Source of the DNA: Hydractinia symbiolongicarpus | Taxonomy: Eukaryota > Cnidaria > Hydrozoa > Anthoathecata > Hydractiniidae | Direction of reading: 5' to 3' | Assembly: GCF_029227915.1 (NCBI RefSeq) | Contig: NC_079877.1 | Span: forward strand, 31,647,851-31,711,850 | Length of the DNA stretch: 64,000 nucleotides | Shown: positions 1 through 11,117 of the stretch, in pieces | Numbering within the stretch: the first letter of the stretch is position 1 | How the letters are laid out: each line of letters opens with the position of its first letter | Notes under the pieces: generated by a model | The model's database searches: none | Told to the model about the DNA's origin: nothing | Seen by the model: the letters and a program-made list of their open reading frames with translations, nothing else | Translations under genes and position numbers: made by a program

Positions 1-1758
1 CACAGTCAATCGTTTCACTGTTAAAAGCAATACAACTTAGTAATGTCGGAAGAAAATCACTAAATATTTGTTAGTGCGAATATGTGACGCAACCGTTGCA
101 ACTCAAACGGATTGACACCGTTAGAAAGTCAATGAAATGTAGTTTTTGAAACCGTCTCTATTTCTTCAGCGCGAACTAACGACTAGGATTCGCACCACAG
201 TAAAAAATGACTTATTTATCTTAATTTTTTATTAAAGCGCTACCACAGCGCCCAGTGTAATCGCTGAGTTCTAGCAATCATGTCAAATTAAGAAGAATGT
301 TATTCCTTGGAGAACAGTTGGCTCATTTTTCACATTTATAAGGTCACAGTCCAGCATCAGTTTAATTAATTCCCACAGTCAATCGTTTCACTGTTAAAAG
401 CAATACAACTTAGTAATGTCGGAAGAAAATTACTAAATACATGTTGGTGCGAATATGTGACGCAACCGTTGTAACTCAAACGGATTTACGCCGATAGAAA
501 TTCAATGAAATGTAGTCTTTGGAACTGTTCCTAATTATTCAGCGCGTGCTAACAGCCAAGATTGGTCCCACCGTGAGAAAAGTCTTTTTTATGTAAATTT
601 TTAAATAAAGCGCTACCACAGAGCCTAATGTAATCGCTGAATTCCAGAAATCATGTCAAATTAAGAAGAATGCTATTCCTTGGAGACCAATTTGCTCATT
701 TATCACATTTATAAGGTCACAGTCCAGAATCAGTTCAATTAAGTCCCACAGTCAATCGTTTCACTGTTAAAAGCCATACAACTTAGTAATATCGGAAAAA
801 GATCACTAAATACATGTTGGTACGAATATATGACGCAACCGTTGTAACTCAAACGGATTGACACCGTTAGAAAGTCTTTGAAATGTAGTTTTTAAAACTG
901 TCTCTATTTCTTCAGCGCGCGATAACGGCCAGGATTGGTCCCACAGTAGGAGAAGACTTATTTATCTACATTTTTAGGTAGAGCGCTACCACAGAGCCTA
1001 GTGAAATCGCTGAAATCCAGCAATCATGTCATATTAAGAAGAATGTTATTCCTTGGAGTCCAGTAGGCTCATTTATCACATTTATAAGGTCACAGCCCAG
1101 AATCAGTTTCATTAATTCCCACAGTCAATCGTTTCACTGTTAAAAGCAATACAACTTAGTAATGTCGGAAGAAAATCACTAAATATTTGTTAGTGCGAAT
1201 ATGTGACGCAACCGTTGCAACTCAAACGGATTGACACCGTTAGAAAGTCAATGAAATGTAGTTTTTGAAACTGTCTCTTTTTCTTCAGCGCAAACTAACG
1301 ACTAGGATTTGCACCACAGTAAAAAATGACTTATTTATCTTAATTTTTTATTAAAGCGCTACCACAGCGCCCAGTGTAATCGTTGAGTTCCAGCAATCAT
1401 TTCAAATTAAGAAGAATGTTATTCCTTGGCAAACAATTGGCTCATTTTTCACATTTATAAGGTCACAGTCCAGAATCAGTTTAATTAATTCCCACAGTCA
1501 ATCGTTTCACTGTTAAAAGCAATACAACTTAGTAATGTCGGAAGAAAATTACTAAATACATGTTGGTGCGAATATGTGACGCAACCGTTGTAACTCAAAC
1601 GGATTTACGCCGATAGAAATTCAATGAAATGTAGTCTTTGGAACTGTTCCTAATTATTCAGCGCGTGCTAACAGCCAGGATTGGTCCCACCGTGAGAAAA
1701 GTCTTTTTTATGTAAATTTTTAAATAAAGCGCTACCAGAGAGCCTAATGTAATCGCTG
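1..1758. repeat. Left member of an 11-monomer-spaced near-identical pair
   Basis: This stretch of 4.7 monomers matches 4104-5861 at an offset of 4103 bp, exactly 11 x 373. Reading both copies side by side I see very few differences, such as T at 37 against C at 4140. Monomer 374-746 and its partner 4477-4849 look identical. The match stops near 1759, where this copy continues CGCTGAGTTCCAGC and the partner reads CGCTGAATTCCAG. The abrupt end inside a monomer is what a recombination junction would leave. Confidence 0.93.
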
Positions 1759-2984
1759 AGTTCCAGCAATCATGTCAAGTTAAGGAGAATGTAATTCCTT
1801 GGAGAACAATTGGCTCATTTTTCACATTTATAAGGTTACAGTCCAGAATCAGTTTAATTAATTCCCACAGTCAATCGTTTAACTGTTAAAAGCAATACAA
1901 CTTAGTAATGTCGGAAGAAAATCAGTAAATATATAATAGTGCGAATATGTGACGCAACCGTTGCTACTCAAACGGATTGACACCGTTAGAAAGTCAATGA
2001 AATGTAGTTTTTGAAACTGTCTCTTTTTCTTCAGCGCGAACTAACGACTAGGATTCGTCTCACAGTAAAAAATGAATTATTTATCTTAATTTTTTAATAA
2101 AGCGCTACCACAGCGCCCAGTGTAATCGCTGAGTTCCAGCAATCATGTCAAGTTAAGGAGAATGTAATTCCTTGGAGAACAATTGGCTCATTTTTCACAT
2201 TTATAAGGTTACAGTCCAGAATCAGTTCAATTAACTCCCTCAGTCAATAGTTTCACTGTTAAAAGAAATACAACTTAGTAATATCGGAAGAAAATCACTA
2301 AATACATGTTGGTACGAATATGTGACGCAACCGTTGTAACTCAAACGGATTGACACCGTTAGAAAGTCAATGAAATGTAGTTTTTGAAACCGTCTCTATT
2401 TCTTCAGTGCGAACTAACGACTAGGATTCGCACCACAGTAAAAAATAACTTATTTATCTTAATTTTTTATTAAAGCGCTACCACAGCGCCCAGTGTAATC
2501 GCTGAGTTCTAGCAATCATGTCAAATTAAGAAGAATGCTATTCCTTGGTGACCAACTGGCTCATTTATCCCATTTATAAGGACAAAGTCCAAAATCAGTT
2601 CAATTAAGTCCCACAACCAATCGTTTCACTGTTAAAAGCGATGCAACCTAGTAATATTCGAAAACTATCGCTAAATACATGTTGGTACGAATATGTGACG
2701 CAACCGTTGTAACTAAAACGGATTTAAACCGCTATAAAGTCAATGAAATGTAGTCTTTGAAACTGTTCCCACTTGTTCGGCGAATGCTAACGGCCAGGAT
2801 TGGTCCCACAGTAAGAAAAGACTTATTTATCTAAATTTTTAAATAAAGCGCTACCACAGCGCCCAGTGTAATCGCTGAGTTCCAGCAATCATGTCAAGTT
2901 AAAGAGAATGTAATTCCTTGGCGAACAATTGGCTCATTTTTCACATTTATAAGGTTACAGTCCAGAATCAGTTTAATTAATTCC

Positions 2985-4103
2985 CACAGTCAATCGTTTC
3001 ACTGTTAAAAGCAATACAACTTAGTAATGTCGGAAGAAAATCACTAAATACATGTTGGTACGAATATGTGACGCAACCGTTGTAACTCAAACGGATTTAC
3101 GCCGATAGAAATTCAATGAAATGTAGTCTTTGGAACTGTTCCTAATTATTCAGCGCGTGCTAACAGCCAAGATTGGTCCCACCGTGAGAAAAGTCTTTTT
3201 TATGTAAATTTTTAAATAAAGCGCTACCACAGAGCCTAATGTAATCGCTGAATTCCAGAAATCATGTCAAATTAAGAAGAATGCTATTCCTTGGAGACCA
3301 ATTTGTTCATTTATCACATTTATAAGGTCACAGTCCAGAATCAGTTCAATTAAGTCCCACAGTCAATCGTTTCACTGTTATAAGCCATACAACTTAGTAA
3401 TATCGGAAAAAAATCACTAAATACATGTTGGTACGAATATATGACGCAACCGTTGTAACTCAAACGGATTGACACCGTTAGAAAGTCTTTGAAATGTAGT
3501 TTTTAAAACTGTCTCTATTTCTTCAGCGCGCGATAACGGCCAGGATTGTTCCCACAGTAGGAGAAGACTTATTTATCTACATTTTTAGGTAGAGCGCTAC
3601 CACAGAGCCTAGTGAAATCGCTGAAATCCAGCAATCATGTCATATTAAGAAGAATGTAATTCCTTGGAGTCCAGTAGGCTCATTTATCACATTTATAAGG
3701 TCACAGCCCAGAATCAGTTTCATTAATTCCCACAGTCAATCGTTTCACTGTTAAAAGCAATACAACTTAGTAATGTCGGAAGAAAATCACTAAATATTTG
3801 TTAGTGCGAATATGTGACGCAACCGTTGCAACTCAAACGGATTGACACCGTTAGAAAGTCAATGAAATGTAGTTTTTGAAACTGTCTCTTTTTCTTCAGC
3901 GCAAACTAACGACTAGGATTCGCACCACAGTAAACAATGACTTATTTATCTTAATTTTTTATTAAAGCGCTACCACAGCGCCCAGTGTAATCGTTGAGTT
4001 CCAGCAATCATTTCAAATTAAGAAGAATGTTATTCCTTGGCAAACAATTGGCTCATTTTTCACATTTATAAGGTTACAGTCCAGAATCAGTTTAATTAAT
4101 TCC
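2985..4103. repeat. Three-monomer copy of 374-1492 at a 7-monomer offset
   Basis: Three consecutive monomers repeat 374-1492 at an offset of 2611 bp, exactly 7 x 373. The variant order is the same, including AAGCCATACAAC in the middle monomer and ATTTGTTAGTGCG in the last. Private differences include TTGTTCATTT against TTGCTCATTT in the first monomer, TTATAAGCC against TTAAAAGCC in the second, and GTAAACAATG against GTAAAAAATG in the third. It is more diverged from 374-1492 than the 4104-5861 copy is from 1-1758, so it is probably the older duplication. Confidence 0.9.
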
Positions 4104-5861
4104 CACAGTCAATCGTTTCACTGTTAAAAGCAATACAACCTAGTAATGTCGGAAGAAAATCACTAAATATTTGTTAGTGCGAATATGTGACGCAACCGTT
4201 GCAACTCAAACGGATTGACACCGTTAGAAAGTCAATGAAATGTAGTTTTTGAAACCGTCTCTATTTCTTCAGCGCGAACTAACGACTAGGATTCGCACCA
4301 CAGTAAAAAATGACTTATTTATCTTAATTTTTTATTAAAGCGCTACCACAGCGCCCAGTGTAATCGCTGAGTTCTAGCAATCATGTCAAATTAAGAAGAA
4401 TGTTATTCCTTGGAGAACAGTTGGCTCATTTTTCACATTTATAAGGTCACAGTCCAGCATCAGTTTAATTAATTCCCACAGTCAATCGTTTCACTGTTAA
4501 AAGCAATACAACTTAGTAATGTCGGAAGAAAATTACTAAATACATGTTGGTGCGAATATGTGACGCAACCGTTGTAACTCAAACGGATTTACGCCGATAG
4601 AAATTCAATGAAATGTAGTCTTTGGAACTGTTCCTAATTATTCAGCGCGTGCTAACAGCCAAGATTGGTCCCACCGTGAGAAAAGTCTTTTTTATGTAAA
4701 TTTTTAAATAAAGCGCTACCACAGAGCCTAATGTAATCGCTGAATTCCAGAAATCATGTCAAATTAAGAAGAATGCTATTCCTTGGAGACCAATTTGCTC
4801 ATTTATCACATTTATAAGGTCACAGTCCAGAATCAGTTCAATTAAGTCCCACAGTCAATCGTTTCACTGTTAAAAGCCATACAACTTAGTAATATCGGAA
4901 AAAGATCACTAAATACATGTTGGTACGAATATATGACGCAACCGTTGTAACTCAAACGGATTGACACCGTTAGAAAGTCTTTGAAATGTAGTTTTTAAAA
5001 CTGTCTCTATTTCTTCAGCGCGCGATAACGGCCAGGATTGGTCCCACAGTAGGAGAAGACTTATTTATCTACATTTTTAGGTAGAGCGCTACCACAGAGC
5101 CTAGTGAAATCGCTGAAATCCAGCAATCATGTCATATTAAGAAGAATGTTATTCCTTGGAGTCCAGTAGGCTCATTTATCACATTTATAAGGTCACAGCC
5201 CAGAATCAGTTTCATTAATTCCCACAGTCAATCGTTTCACTGTTAAAAGCAATACAACTTAGTAATGTCGGAAGAAAATCACTAAATATTTGTTAGTGCG
5301 AATATGTGACGCAACCGTTGCAACTCAAACGGATTGACACCGTTAGAAAGTCAATGAAATGTAGTTTTTGAAACTGTCTCTTTTTCTTCAGCGCAAACTA
5401 ACGACTAGGATTTGCACCACAGTAAAAAATGACTTATTTATCTTAATTTTTTATTAAAGCGCTACCACAGCGCCCAGTGTAATCGTTGAGTTCCAGCAAT
5501 CATTTCAAATTAAGAAGAATGTTATTCCTTGGCAAACAATTGGCTCATTTTTCACATTTATAAGGTCACAGTCCAGAATCAGTTTAATTAATTCCCACAG
5601 TCAATCGTTTCACTGTTAAAAGCAATACAACTTAGTAATGTCGGAAGAAAATTACTAAATACATGTTGGTGCGAATATGTGACGCAACCGTTGTAACTCA
5701 AACGGATTTACGCCGATAGAAATTCAATGAAATGTAGTCTTTGGAACTGTTCCTAATTATTCAGCGCGTGCTAACAGCCAGGATTGGTCCCACCGTGAGA
5801 AAAGTCTTTTTTATGTAAATTTTTAAATAAAGCGCTACCAGAGAGCCTAATGTAATCGCTG
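4104..5861. repeat. Right member of the 11-monomer-spaced pair
   Basis: Near-identical to 1-1758. Downstream of about 5862 it joins a different monomer end, with ACATTTTAGAATCAGATC at about 5941, a variant also seen as ATTCCAGAATCAGATC near 63.52 kb. The pair implies one multi-monomer duplication whose source unit was eleven monomers long, or repeated exchange at that register. Confidence 0.93.
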
Positions 5862-7811
5862 AATTCCAGAAATCATGTCAAATTAAGAAGAATGCTATTC
5901 CTTGGAGTCCAATTGGCTCATTTATCACATTTATAAGGTCACATTTTAGAATCAGATCAATTAATTCCCACAGTCAATCGTTTCACTGTTAAAAGCAATA
6001 CAACTTAGTAATATCGGAAGAAAATCACTAAATACATGTGGGGACGAATATGTGACGCAACCGTTGTGACTCAAACGGATTGACACCGTTAGTAAGTCAA
6101 TGAAATGTAGATTTTGAAACTGTCTCTATTTCTTCAGCGCGAACCAACGGCTAGGATTTGTCCCACTGTAAATAATGATTTATTTATCTTAATTTTTAAA
6201 TAAAGCGCTACTACAGCGCCCAGTGTAATCGCTGAGTTCCAGCAATCATGTCAAATTAAGAAGAATGTTATTCCTTGGAGAACAATTGGCTTATTTTTCA
6301 CATTTATAAGGTCACAGTCCAGAATCAGTTTAATTAATTCCCACAGTCAATCGTTCACTGTTAAAAGCAATACAACTTAGTAATGTCGGAAGAAAATCAC
6401 TAAATACATGTTGGTGCGAATATGTGACGTAACCGCTGCAACTCAAATGGATTAAAACTGTTAGAAAGTCAATGAAATGTAGTTTTTGAAACTGTCTCTA
6501 TTTCTTCAGCGCGAACAACCGACTAGGATTCGTCCCACAGTAAAAAATGACTTATTTATCTTAATTTTTTAATAAAGCGCTACCACAGCGCCCAGTGTAA
6601 TCGCTGAGTTCCAGCAATCATGTCAAATTAAGAAGAATGTTATTTCTTGAAGTCAAACTGGCTCATTTATAAGGTCAAAGTCCAAAATCAGTTCAAATAA
6701 TTCCCACAGTCAATCGTTTCACTGTTAAAAGCGATACAAATTAGTAATATCCGAAGAAAATCACTAAATACACTTTGGTACGAATATGTGACGCAACTGT
6801 TGTAACTCAAACGGATTGACACCGTTAGAAAGTCAATGAAATGGAGTTTTTGAAACTGTCTCTATATCTTCAGCGCGCGCTGACGGCTAGAATTGGTCCC
6901 ACAGTAAAAATGACTTATTTATCTAAATTTTTAAATGAATCACTACCACAGGGTCCAGTGTAATCGTTCAGTTCCGGCAATCATGTCAAATTAAGAAGAA
7001 TGTTCTTTCTTGGAGTCCAATTGTCTCATTTATCACACTTATGAGGTCACAGTCCAAAGTTAGTTCAATTAAGTCCCACAGTCAATCGTTTCACTGTTAG
7101 AAGCGATGCAACCTAGTAATATCAGAAAAATATCGCTAAGTACATGTTGGTACGAATATGTGACCCAACCGTTGTAACTCAAACGGATTGACAACGTTAG
7201 AAAGTCAATGAAATGTACTTTTTGAAGTTGTCTCTATTTCTTCGGCGCGAACTACCGGCTACGATTGGTCCGACAGTTGAAAATGACTTATTTATTTTAA
7301 TTTTTTAATAAAGCGCTACCACAGCGCCCAGTGTAATCGCTGAGTTCCAGCAATCATGTCAAATTAAGAAGAATATTATTTCTTGAAGTCAAACTGGCTC
7401 ATTTATAAGGTCAAAGTCCAAAATCAGTTCAAATAATTCCCACAGGCAATCGTTTCACTGTTAAAAGCGATACAAATTAGTAATATCCGAAGAAAATCAC
7501 TAAATACATTTTGGTACGAATATGTGACGCAACTGTTGTAACTCAAACGGATTGACACCGTTAGAAAATCAATGAAATGTGGTTTTTGAAACTGTCTCTA
7601 ATTCTTCAGCGCGCGATAACGGCTAAGATTGGTCCCACAGTAAAAAATGACATATTTATCTTAATTTTTAAATAAAGCGCTACCACAGCGCCCAGTGTAG
7701 TCACTGAGTTCAAGCAATCATGTCAAATTAAGAAGAATGTTACTTCTTGTAGTCAAAATGGCTCATTTATCACATTTATAAGGTCAAAGTCCAAAATCAG
7801 TTCAATTAAGT

Positions 7812-9060
7812 CCCACAGTTAATCGTTTCACTGTTGAAAGCGATGCAACTTAGTAATATCGGAAAAAAATTACTAAATACATGTTGGCGCGGATGTGTGA
7901 CGGAACCGTTGTAACTCAAACGGATTGACACCGCTAGAAAGTCAATGAAATGGAGATTTTTAAACTGTCTCTATATCTTCAGCGCGCGCTAACGGCTATG
8001 ATTGGTCCCACAGTAGAAATGACTTATTTATCTAAATTTTTAAATGAACCGCTCCCACAGGGTCCAGTGTACTCGCTGAGTTCCCACAATCAAGTCAAAT
8101 TAAAAAGAATCTTATTTCTTGGAGTCCAATTGTCTCTCTTGTAACATTTATATTGTCACAGTCCAAAATCAGTTCAATTAAGTCCCACAGTCAATCGTTT
8201 CACTGTTAAAAGCGATGTAACCTAGTAAAATAAGAAAAATATCGCAAAATACATGTTGGTACGAAGATGTGATGCAACTGTTGTAACTCAAACGGATTGA
8301 CACCGTTAGAAAGTCAATGAAATGTTGTTTTTGAAACTGTCTCTATATCTTCAGCGCGCGCTAACGGCTAGGATTGGTCCCACAGTAAAAATGACTTATT
8401 TATCTAAATTTTTAAATGAATCGCTACCACAGGGTCCAGTGTAATCGTTGAGTTCCGGCAATCATGTCAAATTAAGAAGAATGTTCTTTCTTGGAGTCCA
8501 ATTGTCTCATTTATCACACTTATGAGGTCACAGTACAAAGTTAGTTCAATTAAGTCCCACAGTCAATCGTTTCACTGTTAGAAGCAATGTAACCAAGTAA
8601 TATCAGAAAAATATCGCTAAATACATGTTGGTACGAATATGTGACCCAACCGTTGTAACTCAAACGGATTGACACCGTTAGAAAGTCAATGATATGTACT
8701 TTTTGAAGCTGTCTCTATTTCTTCAGCGCGAACTACCGGCTAGGATTGGTCCGACAGTTGAAAATGACTTATTCATCTTAATATTTAAATAAAGCGCTAC
8801 CACAGCGCCTAGTGTAATCGCTGAGTTCCAGCAATCATGTCAAATTAAGAAGAATGTTATTTCTTGAAGTCAAACTGGCTCATTTATAAGGTCAAAGTCC
8901 AAAATCAGTTCAATTAAGACCCACAGTCAAACGTTTCACTGTTAAAAGCGATGCAACCTAGTAATATCCGAATACTATCGCTGAATACATGTCGGTACGG
9001 ATATGTGACGCAACCGTTGTAACTCAAACGGATTCATGCCGCTAGAAAGTCAATGAAATG
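7812..9060. repeat. Multimer, left copy of a ~2057-bp-spaced pair
   Basis: Monomers starting at 7812, 8184, 8556 and 8920 match those at 9870, 10241, 10613 and 10977 at offsets of 2058, 2057, 2057 and 2057. Shared signatures are AAATGAACCGCT with GTGTACTCGCTG in the first, GGGTCCAGTGTAATCG in the second, GTGACCCAACC plus the 9-nt deletion in the third, and GGATTCATGCCGCTAG in the fourth. The match ends near 9060, where this copy has GTAGTCTTTGG. The offset is not a whole number of monomers because the truncated copy at 9665-9869 lies between the two members. Confidence 0.88.
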
Positions 9061-9664
9061 TAGTCTTTGGAGCTGTTCCTATTTATTCAGCGTGTGGAAA
9101 CGGCCAGGATTGGTCCCACAGTAAAAAAAGATTAATTATCTAAATTTTTAAAAAAAGCACTACCACAGAGCCTAATGTAATCGCTGAAATCCAGCAATCA
9201 TGCCAAATTAAGAAGAATGTTATTTCTTGGAGACCAATTGCCTCATTTAGCACATTTATAAGGTCACAGTCCAGAATCAGTTCAAATAATTCCCACAGTC
9301 AATCGTTTCACTGTTAAAAGCGATACAAATTAATAATATCCGAAGAAAATCACTAAATACATTTTGGTACGAATATGTGACGCAACTGTTGTAACTCAAA
9401 CAGATTGACACCGTTAGAAAATCAATGAAATGTGGTTTTTGAAACTGTCTCTATTTCTTCAGCGCGCGATAACGGCTAAGATTGGTCCCACAGTAAAAAA
9501 TGACATATTTATCTTAATTTTTAAATAAAGCGCTACCACAGCGCCCAGTGTAATCGCTGAACTTCAGCAATCATGTCAAATTAAAAAGAATGTTCTTTCC
9601 TGGAGTCCAATTGTCTCTCTTATAACATTTATAAGATCACAGTCCAAAATCAGTTCAATTAATT

Positions 9665-9869
9665 CCCTTAGCGATAACGGCTAAGATTGGTCCCACAGTA
9701 AAAAATGACATATTTATCTTAATTTTTAAATAAAGCGCTACCACAGCGCCCAGTGTAATCGCTGAACTTCAGCAATCATGTCAAATTAAAAAGAATGTTA
9801 TTTCCTGGAGTCCAATTGTCTCTCTTATAACATTTATAAGATCACAGTCCAAAATCAGTTCAATTAATT
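9665..9869. repeat. Truncated satellite monomer (205 bp)
   Basis: After AATTCCC at 9661-9667 the sequence jumps to TTAGCGATAACGGC, skipping everything a normal monomer has between its CACAG start and the CTTCAGCG segment, about 168 bp. The remaining 3' part is nearly identical to the 3' part of the preceding monomer at an offset of 205 bp (GCGATAACGG at 9466 and 9671). One difference is TTCTTTCCTGG against TTATTTCCTGG. It is the only partial monomer I found in the window and the only clear break of the 373-bp register. Confidence 0.95.
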
Positions 9870-11117
9870 CCCACAGTCAATCGTTTCACTATTAAAAGCA
9901 ATACAACTTAGTAATGTTGGAAAAAATCACTAAATCCATGTTGGCACGAATATGTGACGCAACCGTTGTAACTCAAACGGATTGACACCGTTAGAGAGTC
10001 AATGAAATGTAGTTTTTGAGACTGTCTCTATTTCTTTAGCGCGAACTAACGGCTAGGATTGGTCCCACAGCAGAAATGACTTATTTATCTAAATTTTTAA
10101 ATGAACCGCTACCACAGGGTCCAGTGTACTCGCTGAGTTCCCACAATCCAGTCAAATTAAAAAGAATCTTATTTCTTGGAGTCCAATTGTCTCTCTTATA
10201 ACATTTATAATGTCACAGTCCAAAATCAGTTCAATTAAGTCCCACACTCAATCGTTTCACTGTTAAAAGCGATGTAACCTATTAATATGAGAAAAATATC
10301 GCTAAATACATGTTGGTACGAATGTGTGACGCAACCGTTGTAACTCAAACGGATTGACACCGTTAGAAAGTCAATGAAATGGAGTTTTTGAAACTGTCTC
10401 TATATCTTCAGCGCGCGCTAACGGCTAGGATTGGTCCCACAGTAAAAATGACTTATTTATCTAAATTTTTAAATAAATCGCTACCACAGGGTCCAGTGTA
10501 ATCGCTGAGTTCCGGCAATCATGTCAAATTAAGAAGAATGTTCTTTCTTGGAGTCCAATTGTCTCATTTATCACACTTATGAGGTCAAAGTCCAAAGTTA
10601 GTTCAATTAAGTCCCACAGTCAATCGTTTCACTGTTAGCAGCGATGCAACCTAGTAATATCAGAAAAATATCGCTAAATACATGTTGGTACGAATATGTG
10701 ACCCAACCGTTGTAACTCAAACGGATTGACACCGTTAGAAGGTCAATGAAATGTACTTTTTGAAACTGTCTCTATTTCTTCAGCGCGAACTACCGGCTAG
10801 GATTGGTCCGACAGTTGAAAATGACTTATTTATCTTAAATTTTTAATAAAGCGCTACCACAGCGCCCAGTGTAATCTCTGAGTTCCAGCAATCATGTCAA
10901 ATTAAGAAGAATGTTATTTCTTGAAGTCAAACTGGCTCATTTATAAGGTCAAAGTCCAAAATCAGTTCAATTAAGTCCCACAGTCAAACGTTTCACTGTT
11001 AAAAGCGATGTAACCTAGTAATATCCGAATACTATCGCTAAATACATGTCGGTACGAATATGTGACGCAACCGTTGTAACTCAAACGGATTCATGCCGCT
11101 AGAAAGTCAATGAAATG
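9870..11117. repeat. Multimer, right copy of the ~2057-bp-spaced pair
   Basis: Same order of variants as 7812-9060. At about 11117 the sequence switches to a TTTTTGAAACTG, GCGCGCGATAACGGCTAAG type seen also at about 9437-9480, so the junction lies inside a monomer. The truncated monomer sits immediately upstream, suggesting that it belongs to the same rearrangement. Confidence 0.87.

Larger units (their letters stand above)
1..5966. repeat. Left subarray with 3-, 7- and 11-monomer periodicities
   Basis: Sixteen monomers, every one 373 bp. Monomer 1-373 resembles 1120-1492 (three monomers on) and 4104-4476 (eleven on). Monomers 374-1492 recur at 2985-4103 (seven on). Diagnostic variants include ATTTGTTAGTGCG in the first type, GGATTTACGCCGATAG with CTTTTTTATGTAAA in the second, and GGTAGAGCGCT with GCGCGCGATAACGGCC in the third. 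The strict 373-bp spacing suggests recent homogenisation. The monomer at 5967-6339 (TGTGGGGACG, GTTAGTAAGTC) marks the right edge and resembles the copy near 63.54 kb. Confidence 0.95.

Noticed and set aside
181-200. Possible CENP-B box around GGATTCGTCCCACAG and its relatives
   Set aside because: Beyond TTCG the essential bases (the A and CGGG of the box) are absent on both strands in the copies I checked.
236-250. ACCACAG as a Runt-type transcription-factor site and TGACGCAA as a bZIP-type site
   Set aside because: Short consensus matches repeated only because the monomer is repeated. There is no independent support for function.
362-369. TTAATTAA palindrome as a transposon target-site or attachment site
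   Set aside because: It is a simple A/T palindrome at the monomer junction. No mobile element or boundary duplication is associated with it.
1083-1124. TATAAGG followed by TCAGTT / CAGTC, resembling a TATA box and an insect initiator, in every monomer
   Set aside because: Spacing from the T of TATA to the candidate start A is about 22 or 40 bases, not the usual ~30. The motifs are short and A/T-rich. Satellite transcription is possible, but the sequence alone does not support a promoter.
7950-8144. 64-codon open reading frame on the + strand
   Set aside because: It lies within one satellite monomer. Homologous stretches in sister monomers (from about 6840 and 10379) hit a stop at GTGTAA, where this copy happens to read GTGTAC. 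There is no related frame elsewhere, no coding-like context and no domain. It is a chance opening.
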